From NCBI RefSeq assembly GCF_040649515.1, contig NZ_JBEZFP010000033.1, positions 1 to 64,000 on the forward strand: a DNA stretch of 64,000 nt. Direction: 5' to 3'. The notes under the pieces are model-generated. The model saw only the letters and a program-made list of their open reading frames with translations. It ran no database searches and was not told where the DNA came from. Source of the DNA: Yinghuangia elevatio. Its GTDB lineage: Bacteria; Actinomycetota; Actinomycetes; Streptomycetales; Streptomycetaceae. The position numbers and the translations under genes were made by a program. Shown piece after piece: positions 17,569-26,081 of the stretch; the first letter of the stretch is position 1; every line of letters starts with the position of its first letter.

Positions 17569-18726
17569 ATGACCGCGATCACTCTGGGAATGCCTTCCGT
17601 ACCCGCCCGGCCGATCGCTGCGCGCCGCAAGTCGCGGCAGATCATGGTCGGCAACGTGCCGGTGGGCGGCGACGCCCCGGTGTCGGTGCAGTCGATGACC
17701 ACCACGTTGACCTCTGATGTGAACGCGACCCTGCAGCAGATCGCCGAGCTGACGGCCTCCGGCTGCCAGATCGTCCGCGTGGCGGTGCCGAGTCAGGACG
17801 ACGCGGACGCCCTCCCGGACATCGCGCGCAAGTCCAAGATCCCGGTGATCGCGGACATCCATTTCCAGCCCAAGTACGTCTTCGCGGCGATCGACGCCGG
17901 GTGCGCCGCGGTCCGCGTCAACCCGGGCAACATCAAGGCGTTCGACGACAAGGTAGGCGAGATCGCCAAGGCCGCGTCCGCGGCCGGGGTGCCGATCCGC
18001 ATCGGCGTCAACGCCGGATCGCTCGACAAGCGGCTGCTCGAGAAGCACGGCAAGGCCACCCCCGAGGCGCTGGTCGAGTCCGCGCTGTGGGAGTGCTCGC
18101 TGTTCGAGGAGCACGACTTCCGGGACATCAAGATCTCGGTGAAGCACAACGACCCGGTCGTGATGATCGAGGCGTACCGGCTGCTCGCCGAGCGCTGCGA
18201 CTACCCGCTGCACCTCGGCGTGACCGAGGCGGGGCCGGCGTTCCAGGGCACCATCAAGTCGTCCGTGGCGTTCGGCGCGCTGCTGAGCCAGGGCATCGGC
18301 GACACCATCCGGGTCTCGCTGTCCGCGCCGCCGGTCGAGGAGATCAAGGTCGGCAACCAGATCCTGGAATCGCTCGGCCTGCGGCAGCGCGGCCTGGAGA
18401 TCGTGTCGTGCCCGTCGTGCGGGCGCGCCCAGGTCGACGTCTACAAGCTCGCCGAGCAGGTCACCGCGGGCCTGGACGGGCTCAAGGTGCCGCTGCGCGT
18501 CGCGGTCATGGGCTGCGTCGTCAACGGCCCGGGCGAGGCGCGCGAGGCGGACCTCGGCGTCGCGTCCGGCAACGGCAAGGGCCAGATCTTCGTCAAGGGC
18601 GAGGTCATCAAGACCGTCAAGGAATCCCAGATCGTCGAGACGCTCATCGAGGAGGCGCTGATCCTCGCCGAGCAGATGCAGAAGGACGGCATCATCTCCG
18701 GCGATCCGATCGTCGACGTGAGCTGA
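17569..18726 (+). CDS. ispG: 4-hydroxy-3-methylbut-2-en-1-yl diphosphate synthase
   Basis: Protein of 385 aa, the penultimate MEP-pathway enzyme. It reduces methylerythritol cyclodiphosphate with a 4Fe-4S cluster. The TIM-barrel N-terminus shows PVSVQSMTTTLTSDVNATLQ and VPVIADIHFQPKY-like strands. The cluster ligands are in VSCPSCGRAQVDV and AVMGCVVNGPGEA. ATG 17569 gives the family length. An in-frame ATG at 17506 would add 21 unrelated residues. A cluster of hairpins lies directly downstream. Together with dxr this gives two MEP enzymes within 4 kb. Confidence 0.95.
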   Translation: MTAITLGMPSVPARPIAARRKSRQIMVGNVPVGGDAPVSVQSMTTTLTSDVNATLQQIAELTASGCQIVRVAVPSQDDADALPDIARKSKIPVIADIHFQPKYVFAAIDAGCAAVRVNPGNIKAFDDKVGEIAKAASAAGVPIRIGVNAGSLDKRLLEKHGKATPEALVESALWECSLFEEHDFRDIKISVKHNDPVVMIEAYRLLAERCDYPLHLGVTEAGPAFQGTIKSSVAFGALLSQGIGDTIRVSLSAPPVEEIKVGNQILESLGLRQRGLEIVSCPSCGRAQVDVYKLAEQVTAGLDGLKVPLRVAVMGCVVNGPGEAREADLGVASGNGKGQIFVKGEVIKTVKESQIVETLIEEALILAEQMQKDGIISGDPIVDVS

Positions 18727-18737
18727 ACGACGGGACT

Positions 18738-18757
18738 GCCCCCGGACGTTCGGGGGC
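18738..18757 (+). terminator. First hairpin after ispG
   Basis: GCCCCCG, 6-nt loop, CGGGGGC. It starts 11 bases after the ispG stop and is the first of three successive stem-loops. Confidence 0.6.
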
Positions 18758-18782
18758 ACGCGTCACGAGATCAGCGCGGGAA

Positions 18783-18800
18783 CGGCGGCGAAAGCCGCCG
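18783..18800 (+). terminator. Second hairpin after ispG (GAAA loop)
   Basis: CGGCGGC-GAAA-GCCGCCG is a perfect 7-bp stem with a very stable GNRA tetraloop. It may act as a terminator or as an mRNA 3'-end stabiliser. Confidence 0.5.
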
Positions 18801-18810
18801 GGTTCCGCGG

Positions 18811-18844
18811 ACGGCCCCGCACCGGTCATCCGGTGCGGGGCCGT
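18811..18844 (+). terminator. Third hairpin after ispG (15-bp stem)
   Basis: ACGGCCCCGCACCGG and CCGGTGCGGGGCCGT pair perfectly over 15 bp around a TCAT loop. It is the strongest of the three hairpins. The rest of the gap to 19085 shows no gene. Confidence 0.75.
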
Positions 18845-19085
18845 CGCACGTCGTGCGCGGGCAGGCGACTCGGTCGGCCGCGGGCGGGCCCGACCTCGCG
18901 CGGCGCGTCCGCTCGGCTGCCAGGTGTTCGATCGTGTTCGACCGCCGCGCACGCCTCCACCCGATCGGGGGTTTTCGTCGCCCGTGGGGGTGACAGGGCG
19001 TTACAGGACTTCCGCTCACGGTGATCGTTGCTGATCATCGGCCGTAGAGACGGCGCACACGGCGTCGGCGGGAGGGGGCGCTGCG

Positions 19086-20603
19086 GTGCGACGCATGGTC
19101 ATCCGGGGGCTCGCCGCGGGAGTCGCGATGCTCGGCACACTCGCCGCGCTCGCCACCGCCGGACCCGCCGCCACCGCGCTCCCCGAGGCACCGCCGCGCG
19201 TCTCGCCAGGCCTCGCCTGGGGGACCTGCCCGCCCGACCTCTCGCGCGCGCTGCGCTGCGGCACTCTCGACGTCCCGCTCGACCACACGCGCCCCGACGG
19301 GCCGACCACCTCGCTCGGCGTCTCGCTCGCCCAGGCGACCGGGTCCAAGGTGGGCACGATCCTCGTCAACCCCGGAGGGCCGGGCGGCCAGGGCATGTGG
19401 CTCGCGGCGGCCGTGCAGCGGGCGCTGCCCGCCGACCTGCGCGCGGCGTACGACATCGTCGGCGTGGACCCGCGCGGCAACGGGCACAGCTCGCCCATCC
19501 AGTGCGTCGACACCGAGGTGTTCGACAAGGCACCCAAGCCCGACCCCGTGCCGCGTTCGGACGACGACAAGCAGGTGCTGCTCGCCCGGGCGAGGGCGTA
19601 CGCCGAGGGCTGCGCCGCCCGGGCCGGCGCGATGCTGCCGTACCTGAGCACCGAGGCGAACGCGCGCGACCTCGACGCGGTGCGCGCCGCGCTCGGCGAG
19701 GAGCGGATCGGCTACATCGGCTGGTCGTACGGCACCTACCTCGGCGCGGTCTACGGCCACCTCTACCCGCAGCGCGTCGACCGCATGATCCTCGACAGCA
19801 TCGTGGACCCGAGCCCCGAGGGCATCTGGTACGGCGTCAATCTCGGCCAGGACATCGCCTTCCAGGCCCGCTGGCGCGACTTCACCCGATGGGCCGCCCG
19901 GCACGACGCCGCGCTCCGGCTCGGCGCCACCCCCGATGGTGTGGAGGACTCGCTCGCACGGGTGCTGGCCGGCGTACGCGCGGCTCCGGCCGGGCCGGTC
20001 GGACCGGCCGAGGTCTACGACATGCTGTCCGGCGCGATGTACGACGACGACGGCTGGACCCCGCTCGCCCGCGCCCTCCGCGCCTACCTCGACGCCGACC
20101 ACGGCCCGATCACGAAGCTGTACGAACCACCCAGCGCCGACAAGGCCAACAGCACCGCCATCTACACCGCGGTCGAGTGCGCCGACGGCCCGTGGCCGCG
20201 CGACTGGGCCGTATGGAACCGCGACGCCGACGCGCTGCACCGCGCCAACCCGATCCTCACGTGGCCGAATACCTGGCTCAACGCACCCTGCCAGTTCTGG
20301 CCGGTGGCGCCGCGCGAACCCGTGCGGCTGACCGGTGCCGGGCTCCCCGGGGTGCTGCTCGTGCAGGCCGAGCGCGACGCGGCCACGCCGATGATCGGCG
20401 GCGTCGCCATGCACCGCGCGCTGCCGACCTCGCGCCTGGTCACCGTGACCGATGGCGGCAACCACGGCGTCTTCGTCTTCAACCCGAACAAGTGCGTCGC
20501 CGACATCGCGCACGCCTATCTGCGCGACCGCACGCTGCCCGCGAGCGACCGCACATGCGCGGCGGGCGCCGCACCGGATCCGGACACCGGGAAGGACCGA
20601 TGA
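19086..20603 (+). CDS. Exported alpha/beta hydrolase, tripeptidyl-aminopeptidase (SlpD/E, Tap) type
   Basis: Protein of 505 aa with a signal peptide (MRRMVIRGLAAGVAMLGTLA, cleavage likely near Ala 30). The catalytic triad is readable: Ser 214 in GWSYGTYLG, Asp 431 in QAERDAATP and His 460 in GGNHGVF. The oxyanion-hole segment NPGGPGGQG is present. Streptomyces Tap/Slp peptidases of this layout remove tripeptides from secreted proteins. Other members hydrolyse esters, so peptidase activity is inferred. GTG 19086 is preferred because GGAGGG lies 9 bases upstream. The stop overlaps the start of the second hydrolase (ATGA), so they form one coupled operon. Confidence 0.85.
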   Translation: MRRMVIRGLAAGVAMLGTLAALATAGPAATALPEAPPRVSPGLAWGTCPPDLSRALRCGTLDVPLDHTRPDGPTTSLGVSLAQATGSKVGTILVNPGGPGGQGMWLAAAVQRALPADLRAAYDIVGVDPRGNGHSSPIQCVDTEVFDKAPKPDPVPRSDDDKQVLLARARAYAEGCAARAGAMLPYLSTEANARDLDAVRAALGEERIGYIGWSYGTYLGAVYGHLYPQRVDRMILDSIVDPSPEGIWYGVNLGQDIAFQARWRDFTRWAARHDAALRLGATPDGVEDSLARVLAGVRAAPAGPVGPAEVYDMLSGAMYDDDGWTPLARALRAYLDADHGPITKLYEPPSADKANSTAIYTAVECADGPWPRDWAVWNRDADALHRANPILTWPNTWLNAPCQFWPVAPREPVRLTGAGLPGVLLVQAERDAATPMIGGVAMHRALPTSRLVTVTDGGNHGVFVFNPNKCVADIAHAYLRDRTLPASDRTCAAGAAPDPDTGKDR

Positions 20604-22228
20604 CGGCGACCCGCGTCGTGCGGCCGCGGCGCCCCCACGCCCGGCCCATCCGGCGCGCCGCCGTCGCGTCCGCCGCCCTGCTCCTCGCCGGCTCGCTGAC
20701 CACCGCGACACCGCCCGCGGCGGCCGACACCCCGCCTCCTCCCGGCAGTGGCCCTGAGGCGGCCCCCGAGGCCGCGCCCGAGGCTCCTCCGGCGCCCGGC
20801 GTGACGTGGGGATCGTGCCCGGCGGGCGCCCCCGCGACCGAACGCTGCGGCACCATCCGCGTGCCGCTCGACCACGATCGCCCGGGCGATCCGGCGACGC
20901 TCCGCATCGGCGTCTCGCGGTCACCGGCGACCGGCCGCGCCGCGGAGCGTCAGGGCATCCTCGTCTTCAACTTCGGGGGCCCGGGAGCCGCCGGCGTCGG
21001 CTCGGCGGCCTCGCTCGCGCGCTCGCTGCCCGAGCCGGTCCGGCGGGCGTACGACGTCGTCGGCTTCGACCTGCGCGGGCGCGCCACCAGCAGTCGGCTG
21101 GACTGCCTCGACCTCGCGACCTTCGCCCGGGCGCCGAAGCCGGACACCGCGCTCACCACCCCGGCGGGGCAGAAGGCGATCACCGAGGCGGCCCGCGTGT
21201 TCGCCGAGGGATGCCGGGCCGACTCGCCGGAGATGCTGCCGTACCTGACGACCCGGCAGATTGCCGAAGACGTCGACGCGTTGCGCGAGGCGTTCGGCGA
21301 GACGAAGATCAACTACCTCGGCTACTCGTACGGCAGCTACCTCGGGGCCGTCTACGGCCAACTGCACCCCGACCGCGTGCGGCGCATGCTCCTGGACAGC
21401 GTCGTCGACCCGACCAAGGTCTGGTACGAGACCGGCTTCGCCCAGGCGCGGGCCTTCCGCGAGCGCCAACGCGACTGGGCCGAGTGGGTCGCGCGCCACG
21501 AGACGACGTACCGCATGGGGAAAACCCGGTCCGATGTCCTCGCGCAATGGGACCGCGCCCGCGAGGAGTTGGCCGCGAAGCCCGCCGACGGCGTCTTCGG
21601 CGGCACCGAGTTCGACTTAATGACCATCGCCAACCTGTATTCGGACCGGCAGTGGCCGCGGCTGGCCGCGGCGGTGTCGGCGTACCGGGTGCGCGGCGAC
21701 GCGGCGCCCATGCGCGACCTCAAGGGCCCGGTGACGGGCGACGACGAGAACTTCGAGTCGGTCATGCAGGCGGTGACGTGTGCGGATGCGCCCGCTCCCG
21801 ACGACCCGGCGGTGTTCGCCGCCGACACGGTGCGCCTCAAGGCCGAGCACGGCTACCTCGGCGCGACCGTCGCCGCCGCGGGCGCGTGCCTGTACCTCCA
21901 AAGCAACACCCTGCCCCCGGTCACCGTCGACGGCGCCGGGCTCCCCGGAGTCCTGCTGGTGCAGGGCTCGCGCGACCCGGCGACGCCCTATGCGGGAGCC
22001 GTGCGGATGCGGACCGCTCTGCCGTCGTCGCGACTGCTGACCGTCGACGGGAGCGGCAACCACGGTCAGTTCGTCGGGGGCGGCAAGTGCGTCGACGACG
22101 CCGGTGCCGCGTACCTCGCGCGGGGCGAACTGCCCGCGCGCGACTGGAGTTGCCCCGCGCTGCCCCCGCCCACCCCGGACACCCGTGTCGCGCCCGGGGA
22201 TACGCGGACGCATCCGGCGGTGCCGTAG
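20600..22228 (+). CDS. Exported alpha/beta hydrolase paralogue with a TTA codon
   Basis: Protein of 542 aa, a paralogue of the preceding hydrolase. The N-terminus RRPHARPIRRAAVASAALLL looks like a signal peptide with twin-arginine character, followed by an Ala/Pro/Glu linker. The triad is Ser 243 in GYSYGSYLG, Asp 459 in GSRDPATP and His 488 in GSGNHGQF. The first oxyanion strand is NFGGPGAAG. Leu 340 is encoded by TTA (21617-21619), the only in-frame TTA I found in the genes of this window. In Streptomyces such genes depend on the bldA tRNA and are expressed late. ATG 20600 overlaps the previous stop, and no other start fits. The substrate is unknown; an exported peptidase is likely. Confidence 0.85.
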   Translation: MTATRVVRPRRPHARPIRRAAVASAALLLAGSLTTATPPAAADTPPPPGSGPEAAPEAAPEAPPAPGVTWGSCPAGAPATERCGTIRVPLDHDRPGDPATLRIGVSRSPATGRAAERQGILVFNFGGPGAAGVGSAASLARSLPEPVRRAYDVVGFDLRGRATSSRLDCLDLATFARAPKPDTALTTPAGQKAITEAARVFAEGCRADSPEMLPYLTTRQIAEDVDALREAFGETKINYLGYSYGSYLGAVYGQLHPDRVRRMLLDSVVDPTKVWYETGFAQARAFRERQRDWAEWVARHETTYRMGKTRSDVLAQWDRAREELAAKPADGVFGGTEFDLMTIANLYSDRQWPRLAAAVSAYRVRGDAAPMRDLKGPVTGDDENFESVMQAVTCADAPAPDDPAVFAADTVRLKAEHGYLGATVAAAGACLYLQSNTLPPVTVDGAGLPGVLLVQGSRDPATPYAGAVRMRTALPSSRLLTVDGSGNHGQFVGGGKCVDDAGAAYLARGELPARDWSCPALPPPTPDTRVAPGDTRTHPAVP

Positions 22229-22282
22229 CCCCACCCCCGCCCCCACCTGCCCCTCACTGCCCCCGCCTGCGCCTCTTGCCCT

Positions 22283-22342
22283 GAACTGCCCGCCCGCGCA
22301 CCGTGCGGGCCCCCGGCGCCATCGGCCGGCGAGGGGCAGTTC
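22283..22342 (+). terminator. Branched hairpin after the hydrolase pair
   Basis: The outer arms GAACTGCCC / GGGCAGTTC pair over 9 bp. Inside, GCCCGC pairs with GCGGGC (22292-22310). This probably ends the hydrolase operon. The C-rich sequence just before it (22229-22280) has no gene. Confidence 0.5.
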
Positions 22343-22417
22343 CCGGCGCGCCGAGGGGCGTCGCGCAGCCGTGGCCCCGACTCCGTACTCTGGTGGGGTG
22401 ATCCGCCGGATGGCAGG

Positions 22418-23272
22418 GTGAGCCACGTGTTGAGCTCGGTTTCCTCCAAAGTCCTCGACGGCACCGACCTGCCCGCGGTCCTCGAACTGCTGGACAGCGA
22501 CCCGGTGACCAACGTCTTCGTCGCCTCGCGTGTGCACCTGGCCGGTGCCGACCCGTGGCGGCTCGGCGGCGAGTTGTGGGGCTACTACGAGAGCGGGCGG
22601 CTGGCGTCGCTGTGCTACGCGGGCGCCAACCTCGTCCCCGTGGCGGCCGGACCCGAGGCCATAAGATCCTTCGCCGACCGCGCCCGCCGACAGGGCCGGC
22701 GCTGCTCGTCGATCGTCGGCCCCGCCGACGCCGCGGCGAACCTGTGGGGACTGCTGGAGCCCTCCTGGGGCCCCGCGCGCGACGTACGCCCGGTGCAGCC
22801 GCTCATGGTGGCCACCCGGCCCTCCACGGCCGTCACGCCGGACCCCGCGGTGCGGCGGGTGCGGCGCGAGGAGATCGACATCGTGATGCCCGCGTGCGTC
22901 GCGATGTTCACCGAGGAGGTCGGCGTCAGCCCCCTGGTCGGCGACGGCGGCGCGCTCTACCGCGCCCGGGTGGCCGAACTGGTGAACTCCGGCCGCGCGT
23001 TCGCCCGCATCGAGGACGGCCGCGTGGTCTTCAAGGCGGAGATCGGCGCGGTGACCCCGCACGCGTGCCAGATCCAGGGCGTGTGGGTCGCCCCCGAGAG
23101 GCGCGGCGAAGGGCTGTCCGAGACCGGTATGGCCGCGGTGCTCGACTTCGCGCTGCGTGAGGTGGCCCCGATCGCGAGCCTGTACGTCAACAGCTACAAC
23201 GTGCCGGCCCGCGCCGCGTACCGCCGCGTCGGCTTCGCCGAGACCGGCGCGTTCATGAGCGTGCTGTTCTGA
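22418..23272 (+). CDS. GNAT acetyltransferase, two-domain (DUF4081-type N-terminus)
   Basis: Protein of 284 aa. Residues about 1-135 resemble the DUF4081 domain often fused to GNAT in actinobacteria (LLDSDPVTNVFVASRV). The C-terminal half is a GNAT domain: IQGVWVAPERRGEGLSETGM carries the acetyl-CoA pyrophosphate loop (R-G-E-G-L-S), and SLYVNSYNVPARAAYRRVGF the late strand and helix. It transfers an acyl group to an unknown amine. A GNAT of this type lies downstream of ispG in many actinobacteria. GTG 22418 is the start; its ribosome site is weak. Confidence 0.8.
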   Translation: MSHVLSSVSSKVLDGTDLPAVLELLDSDPVTNVFVASRVHLAGADPWRLGGELWGYYESGRLASLCYAGANLVPVAAGPEAIRSFADRARRQGRRCSSIVGPADAAANLWGLLEPSWGPARDVRPVQPLMVATRPSTAVTPDPAVRRVRREEIDIVMPACVAMFTEEVGVSPLVGDGGALYRARVAELVNSGRAFARIEDGRVVFKAEIGAVTPHACQIQGVWVAPERRGEGLSETGMAAVLDFALREVAPIASLYVNSYNVPARAAYRRVGFAETGAFMSVLF

Positions 23273-23314
23273 GCCGGCGCTGTTCCGAGCAGCCGCTGCG
23301 ATAGCGTCCCCGCC

Positions 23315-23848
23315 ATGGAATGGACGTGTCGGCTGATCGACCTCGCCGCGTACACCGTCGAGACGGTCGAAGTGCAGGCGCTGGCGTTCGGACTCACCGA
23401 CGACGAGATGTCGGTGCGCCGCCGCATAGTGCAGCGGCACGCCCAGTTCGCGGGGGTGCGCGCGCTCGGCGCGTTCTCGCCCGAAGGGCACCTGGTCGGG
23501 TTCGGCTACGGCTACCCGAACATCAAGGACCAGTGGTGGAGCATGGTCATCGAGCCGTACCTCGCCCGGACCGGGCACGCGGACTGGCTCGACGACGCCT
23601 TCGTCGTGGGGGAGTTGCACGTGCTGCCGGCGTGGCAGGGGCACGGCGTCGGGCGCACGCTGCTCAGCTTGTTGTGCCAGGGGCAGGACCGTACGCGCAT
23701 CCTGCTGTCGGCCGTCGACGAGGACACGCCGGCCCGACGGCTGTACTACGGCGTCGGGTTCGTCGACCTGGCCGTGCCGGTGCTGTTCCCCGGCAACGTC
23801 AGGCCCTACTGCGTGATGGGTGCGGAACTGCCGCTGCTCGTGGAGTGA
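23315..23848 (+). CDS. GNAT-family N-acetyltransferase
   Basis: Protein of 177 aa, a single GNAT domain. VGELHVLPAWQGHGVGRTLL contains the R/Q-x-x-G-x-G acetyl-CoA loop, and ARRLYYGVGFVDLAVPVLFP is the C-terminal strand. It lies 42 bases after the previous acetyltransferase on the same strand and may be co-transcribed. The substrate is unknown. The 57-base gap to the convergent kinase gene shows no hairpin that I trust. Confidence 0.78.
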   Translation: MEWTCRLIDLAAYTVETVEVQALAFGLTDDEMSVRRRIVQRHAQFAGVRALGAFSPEGHLVGFGYGYPNIKDQWWSMVIEPYLARTGHADWLDDAFVVGELHVLPAWQGHGVGRTLLSLLCQGQDRTRILLSAVDEDTPARRLYYGVGFVDLAVPVLFPGNVRPYCVMGAELPLLVE

Positions 23849-23905
23849 GCGCGCGGAGCGGACCCGGAACGGGCCCCGTGCGAAACCTGAGGGAAGCCCG
23901 AGCGG

Positions 23906-24823
23906 TCAGGAGAGCCATTCGGCGACCGACAGCATGTCCTCGCCCGCGGGGTCGCCGACCGAGACGCACCAGAGCCCGAGGGCGAGCGCCTGCACCAGCG
24001 CCCAGCCGCGTACGCGCTCGACGTCGAGGTCAAGGGAGTTCGCCAGCCACGTCACACGCCGCCTGACCACCGCCTGAGGGCGGGTCTCGGCGACCACGGT
24101 GGCCAGCCGGTCGCGCACCAGCGGGCCCAGGTCGAACGCCGGCTCGCCGAGCATCGGCCGCGGGTCGATGGCCAGCCACTTGGCGCGCTCGGCGGCGAGC
24201 ACGTTGCCGTGATGGCAGTCGGTGTGCAGGACGACGACGCCCGGCTGCGACGCCGCCAGATCCGCGCACAGCGACACGGCCTCGTCCAGCAGGGACTTGG
24301 GGCAGGGGCCGCCGAGTTCGGCGAACCTCCGGGGCATCGACTCGACCCAGTGCCCCACGCGGTCGGAGACCAGGTCGATGGCCGAGTCCTCGGGCGGCGC
24401 GATCCACAGGTGCCGCAGGACCTCGACCGCTTCGAGCATCGCCCGGTCCTCGGGGAGCGAGCGCAACGAGACGTCGGGCTGCAGACGTTCGAGGAGCAGC
24501 GCACCACGCGGCGCGTCGGCGTCCAGGAGGCGCACCGCGCCGCGGCCCGCCCATATCGCCAATGCGTCCGCCTCGTGCGCCGTGTAGCGGTCGACGAACC
24601 CGAGCTTGAGGGTCGCCGGGGTGTCGTCGTCGCGCCGCACCAGCAGCGTCAGGCTGAGCGCGCCGCCCGGCAGTACGGGCCGCTCGGCGGTCAGCTGCCA
24701 CCGGTCCAGGAACTCGGCGGCGGATTCCGGCAGGCCCGCCAGCCACGGCCGGGCCGCCTCCTCGCCGCACCAGCGCAGCGCGGTGCGTACGAGCCGCTCG
24801 GGCACTTCCACCGGCGAGGTCAC
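23906..24823 (-). CDS. Aminoglycoside/hydroxyurea phosphotransferase-like kinase (APH(6) type)
   Basis: Protein of 305 aa of the APH_6_hur type. LHTDCHHGNVLAAERAKWLA carries the catalytic-loop Asp and Asn, and IDPRPMLGEPAFDLGPLVRD carries the metal-binding Asp. The equivalent loop in streptomycin and hydroxyurea kinases reads HGD-x-HHGN; here the Gly is Thr (HTD). It could phosphorylate a streptomycin-like compound or a small metabolite. A resistance role is not shown, because core-genome homologues are common. The GTG start overlaps the stop of the DUF4439 gene (GTGA), so it is the last gene of a coupled three-gene operon. Confidence 0.75.
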   Translation of the reverse strand: MTSPVEVPERLVRTALRWCGEEAARPWLAGLPESAAEFLDRWQLTAERPVLPGGALSLTLLVRRDDDTPATLKLGFVDRYTAHEADALAIWAGRGAVRLLDADAPRGALLLERLQPDVSLRSLPEDRAMLEAVEVLRHLWIAPPEDSAIDLVSDRVGHWVESMPRRFAELGGPCPKSLLDEAVSLCADLAASQPGVVVLHTDCHHGNVLAAERAKWLAIDPRPMLGEPAFDLGPLVRDRLATVVAETRPQAVVRRRVTWLANSLDLDVERVRGWALVQALALGLWCVSVGDPAGEDMLSVAEWLS

Positions 24824-25368
24824 GAGGGCTGCCCCGAACCGGTGTGCGAGGCACCCGATTTGGCAGTGGACCCGGCGGGCGGCGCCGACGGTGCGCCGGG
24901 CCCGGCCGCGGTCCCGCCCGGTGCGGCGCGTTCGGGCAGGCCGGGGAAGGCGATGCTCGCGCCACGCCACCGCGCGCCCTCGACGGCGGTCTGCTGGAGC
25001 CATTTGGCGGCCGAGATGCGCTGGTCGCCACCCGAGGCGGCGACCAGGTCGACCAGGTGCGCCGCCACACCGTCCTCCAGGTACACGGCGAGCCGCGAGG
25101 CGTCGGCGGCGGTGTCGACCGCGAACGGGAGCGTGTACGCCGGCGCGGCGGCCCGCGGCTGCCCGCCCTGCCCGGTGATCAGCCGCTCGATCTCGTCGCG
25201 TCGTGCGCGGTGGGCGTCGTACGCCGTGCGCGCCTGCGCTTTGGCGGCCCCCTCCGACTTCGCCCCGACGACGCCGTAGCCGTAGACGGCCGCGTGCTCG
25301 GCGTCCAGCAGCGACTGGAGCGCCTGGAGGACCGGGCTCTCCTTGCCCGAGGGGGAGGGGGTCGTCAT
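24820..25368 (-). CDS. Ferritin-like DUF4439 protein
   Basis: Protein of 182 aa. VLQALQSLLDAEHAAVYGYG and the following AYDAHRARRDEIERLI look like helices of a ferritin-like four-helix bundle (DUF4439). The tail from about residue 150 is low-complexity Gly/Pro/Ser. No metal-site function is proven. It is the middle gene of an operon in which both neighbours overlap it by 4 bases, so it is probably made in fixed ratio with the Tat lipoprotein and the kinase. Confidence 0.75.
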   Translation of the reverse strand: MTTPSPSGKESPVLQALQSLLDAEHAAVYGYGVVGAKSEGAAKAQARTAYDAHRARRDEIERLITGQGGQPRAAAPAYTLPFAVDTAADASRLAVYLEDGVAAHLVDLVAASGGDQRISAAKWLQQTAVEGARWRGASIAFPGLPERAAPGGTAAGPGAPSAPPAGSTAKSGASHTGSGQPS

Positions 25369-25853
25369 GCGGCGCTCCCGAGGTTCTGCGCGTGGACGAA
25401 CTGGCAGGCGGAGACCGACGCGAGGACGCGCGCCAGCTCGGGGGTCGCGGCCGGCAGGTCGACCAGGCGGCCGTCCGCGCCGCGCTGTTCGCGCGACGCC
25501 AGGTCGGCGAGTGCCGCCTTGGGGTCGGCCGGCACGGATTCACCCGGGGGAGTGGACACCGGCGGCGGAGTGCGCGTTCCACCGAAAGCGGTGAGGTGCA
25601 GGCCCACTTCGTCGGCGTACGGGCGCAGTCGGCCGCCGAGGTCCGGATGCGCCGCGATGACCGCGTCGTAGCGGTCCAGGAGAGAGGCCGACGCCTGCTT
25701 CGCGCGCTCGCGGATCTCGTCGTCCGCCTTGCGTTGCGCGGGGGTCGGACCGGAACTGTCGTCCGAGGTACAGGCCGTCGCACCGAGCCCGACGGCGACG
25801 AGCGCGCCCAGGCCGGTCAGAACGGTCCTGCGCGTCGGCCCAGCGTCGCGCAT
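25365..25853 (-). CDS. Tat-type lipoprotein of the DUF4439 operon
   Basis: Protein of 162 aa. The N-terminus MRDAGPTRRTVLTGLGALVA has a twin-arginine motif, and LGATAC is a lipobox. The mature chain contains helix-rich segments (RERAKQASASLLDRYDAVIA) ending in SVSACQFVHAQNLG, which may pack like its ferritin-like partner. It would be anchored on the outer membrane face. ATG 25853 has GGAG about 8 bases upstream. It is the first gene of the operon, and its stop overlaps the DUF4439 start (ATGA). Function unknown. Confidence 0.7.
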   Translation of the reverse strand: MRDAGPTRRTVLTGLGALVAVGLGATACTSDDSSGPTPAQRKADDEIRERAKQASASLLDRYDAVIAAHPDLGGRLRPYADEVGLHLTAFGGTRTPPPVSTPPGESVPADPKAALADLASREQRGADGRLVDLPAATPELARVLASVSACQFVHAQNLGSAA

Positions 25854-26013
25854 TGCTTCGACTCCCGCTGATCGTGTGCACCCGTTTTCCCGCATTTCCC
25901 GCGCACGGCGCGGGTCCAGTCGGACGCTACCGCATCGGTCACCGTGCGGCCGGGCGGCTGACCGCGCGTGCACGCGAACTGTTGCGGACCGGATACTGTT
26001 GTCTATCTCAGCG

Positions 26014-26032
26014 GTCGGCCCCCGAGGCCGAC
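26014..26032 (+). promoter_or_regulatory. Stem-loop in the rimP leader
   Basis: GTCGGCC-CCCGA-GGCCGAC is a perfect 7-bp hairpin 50 bases before the rimP start. It could be an attenuator or only a leader structure. The rest of the 25854-26081 gap holds divergent promoters that I cannot place firmly. Confidence 0.3.
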
Positions 26033-26081
26033 CCGCCCGCAGATACGCGACAACAGCACACGCAGCCGAGGAGTCGTCCGG

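Noticed and set aside
23906..24823. APH-like kinase as an acquired antibiotic-resistance gene
   Set aside because: No mobile element or unusual base composition is nearby, and it is coupled to core-type genes.
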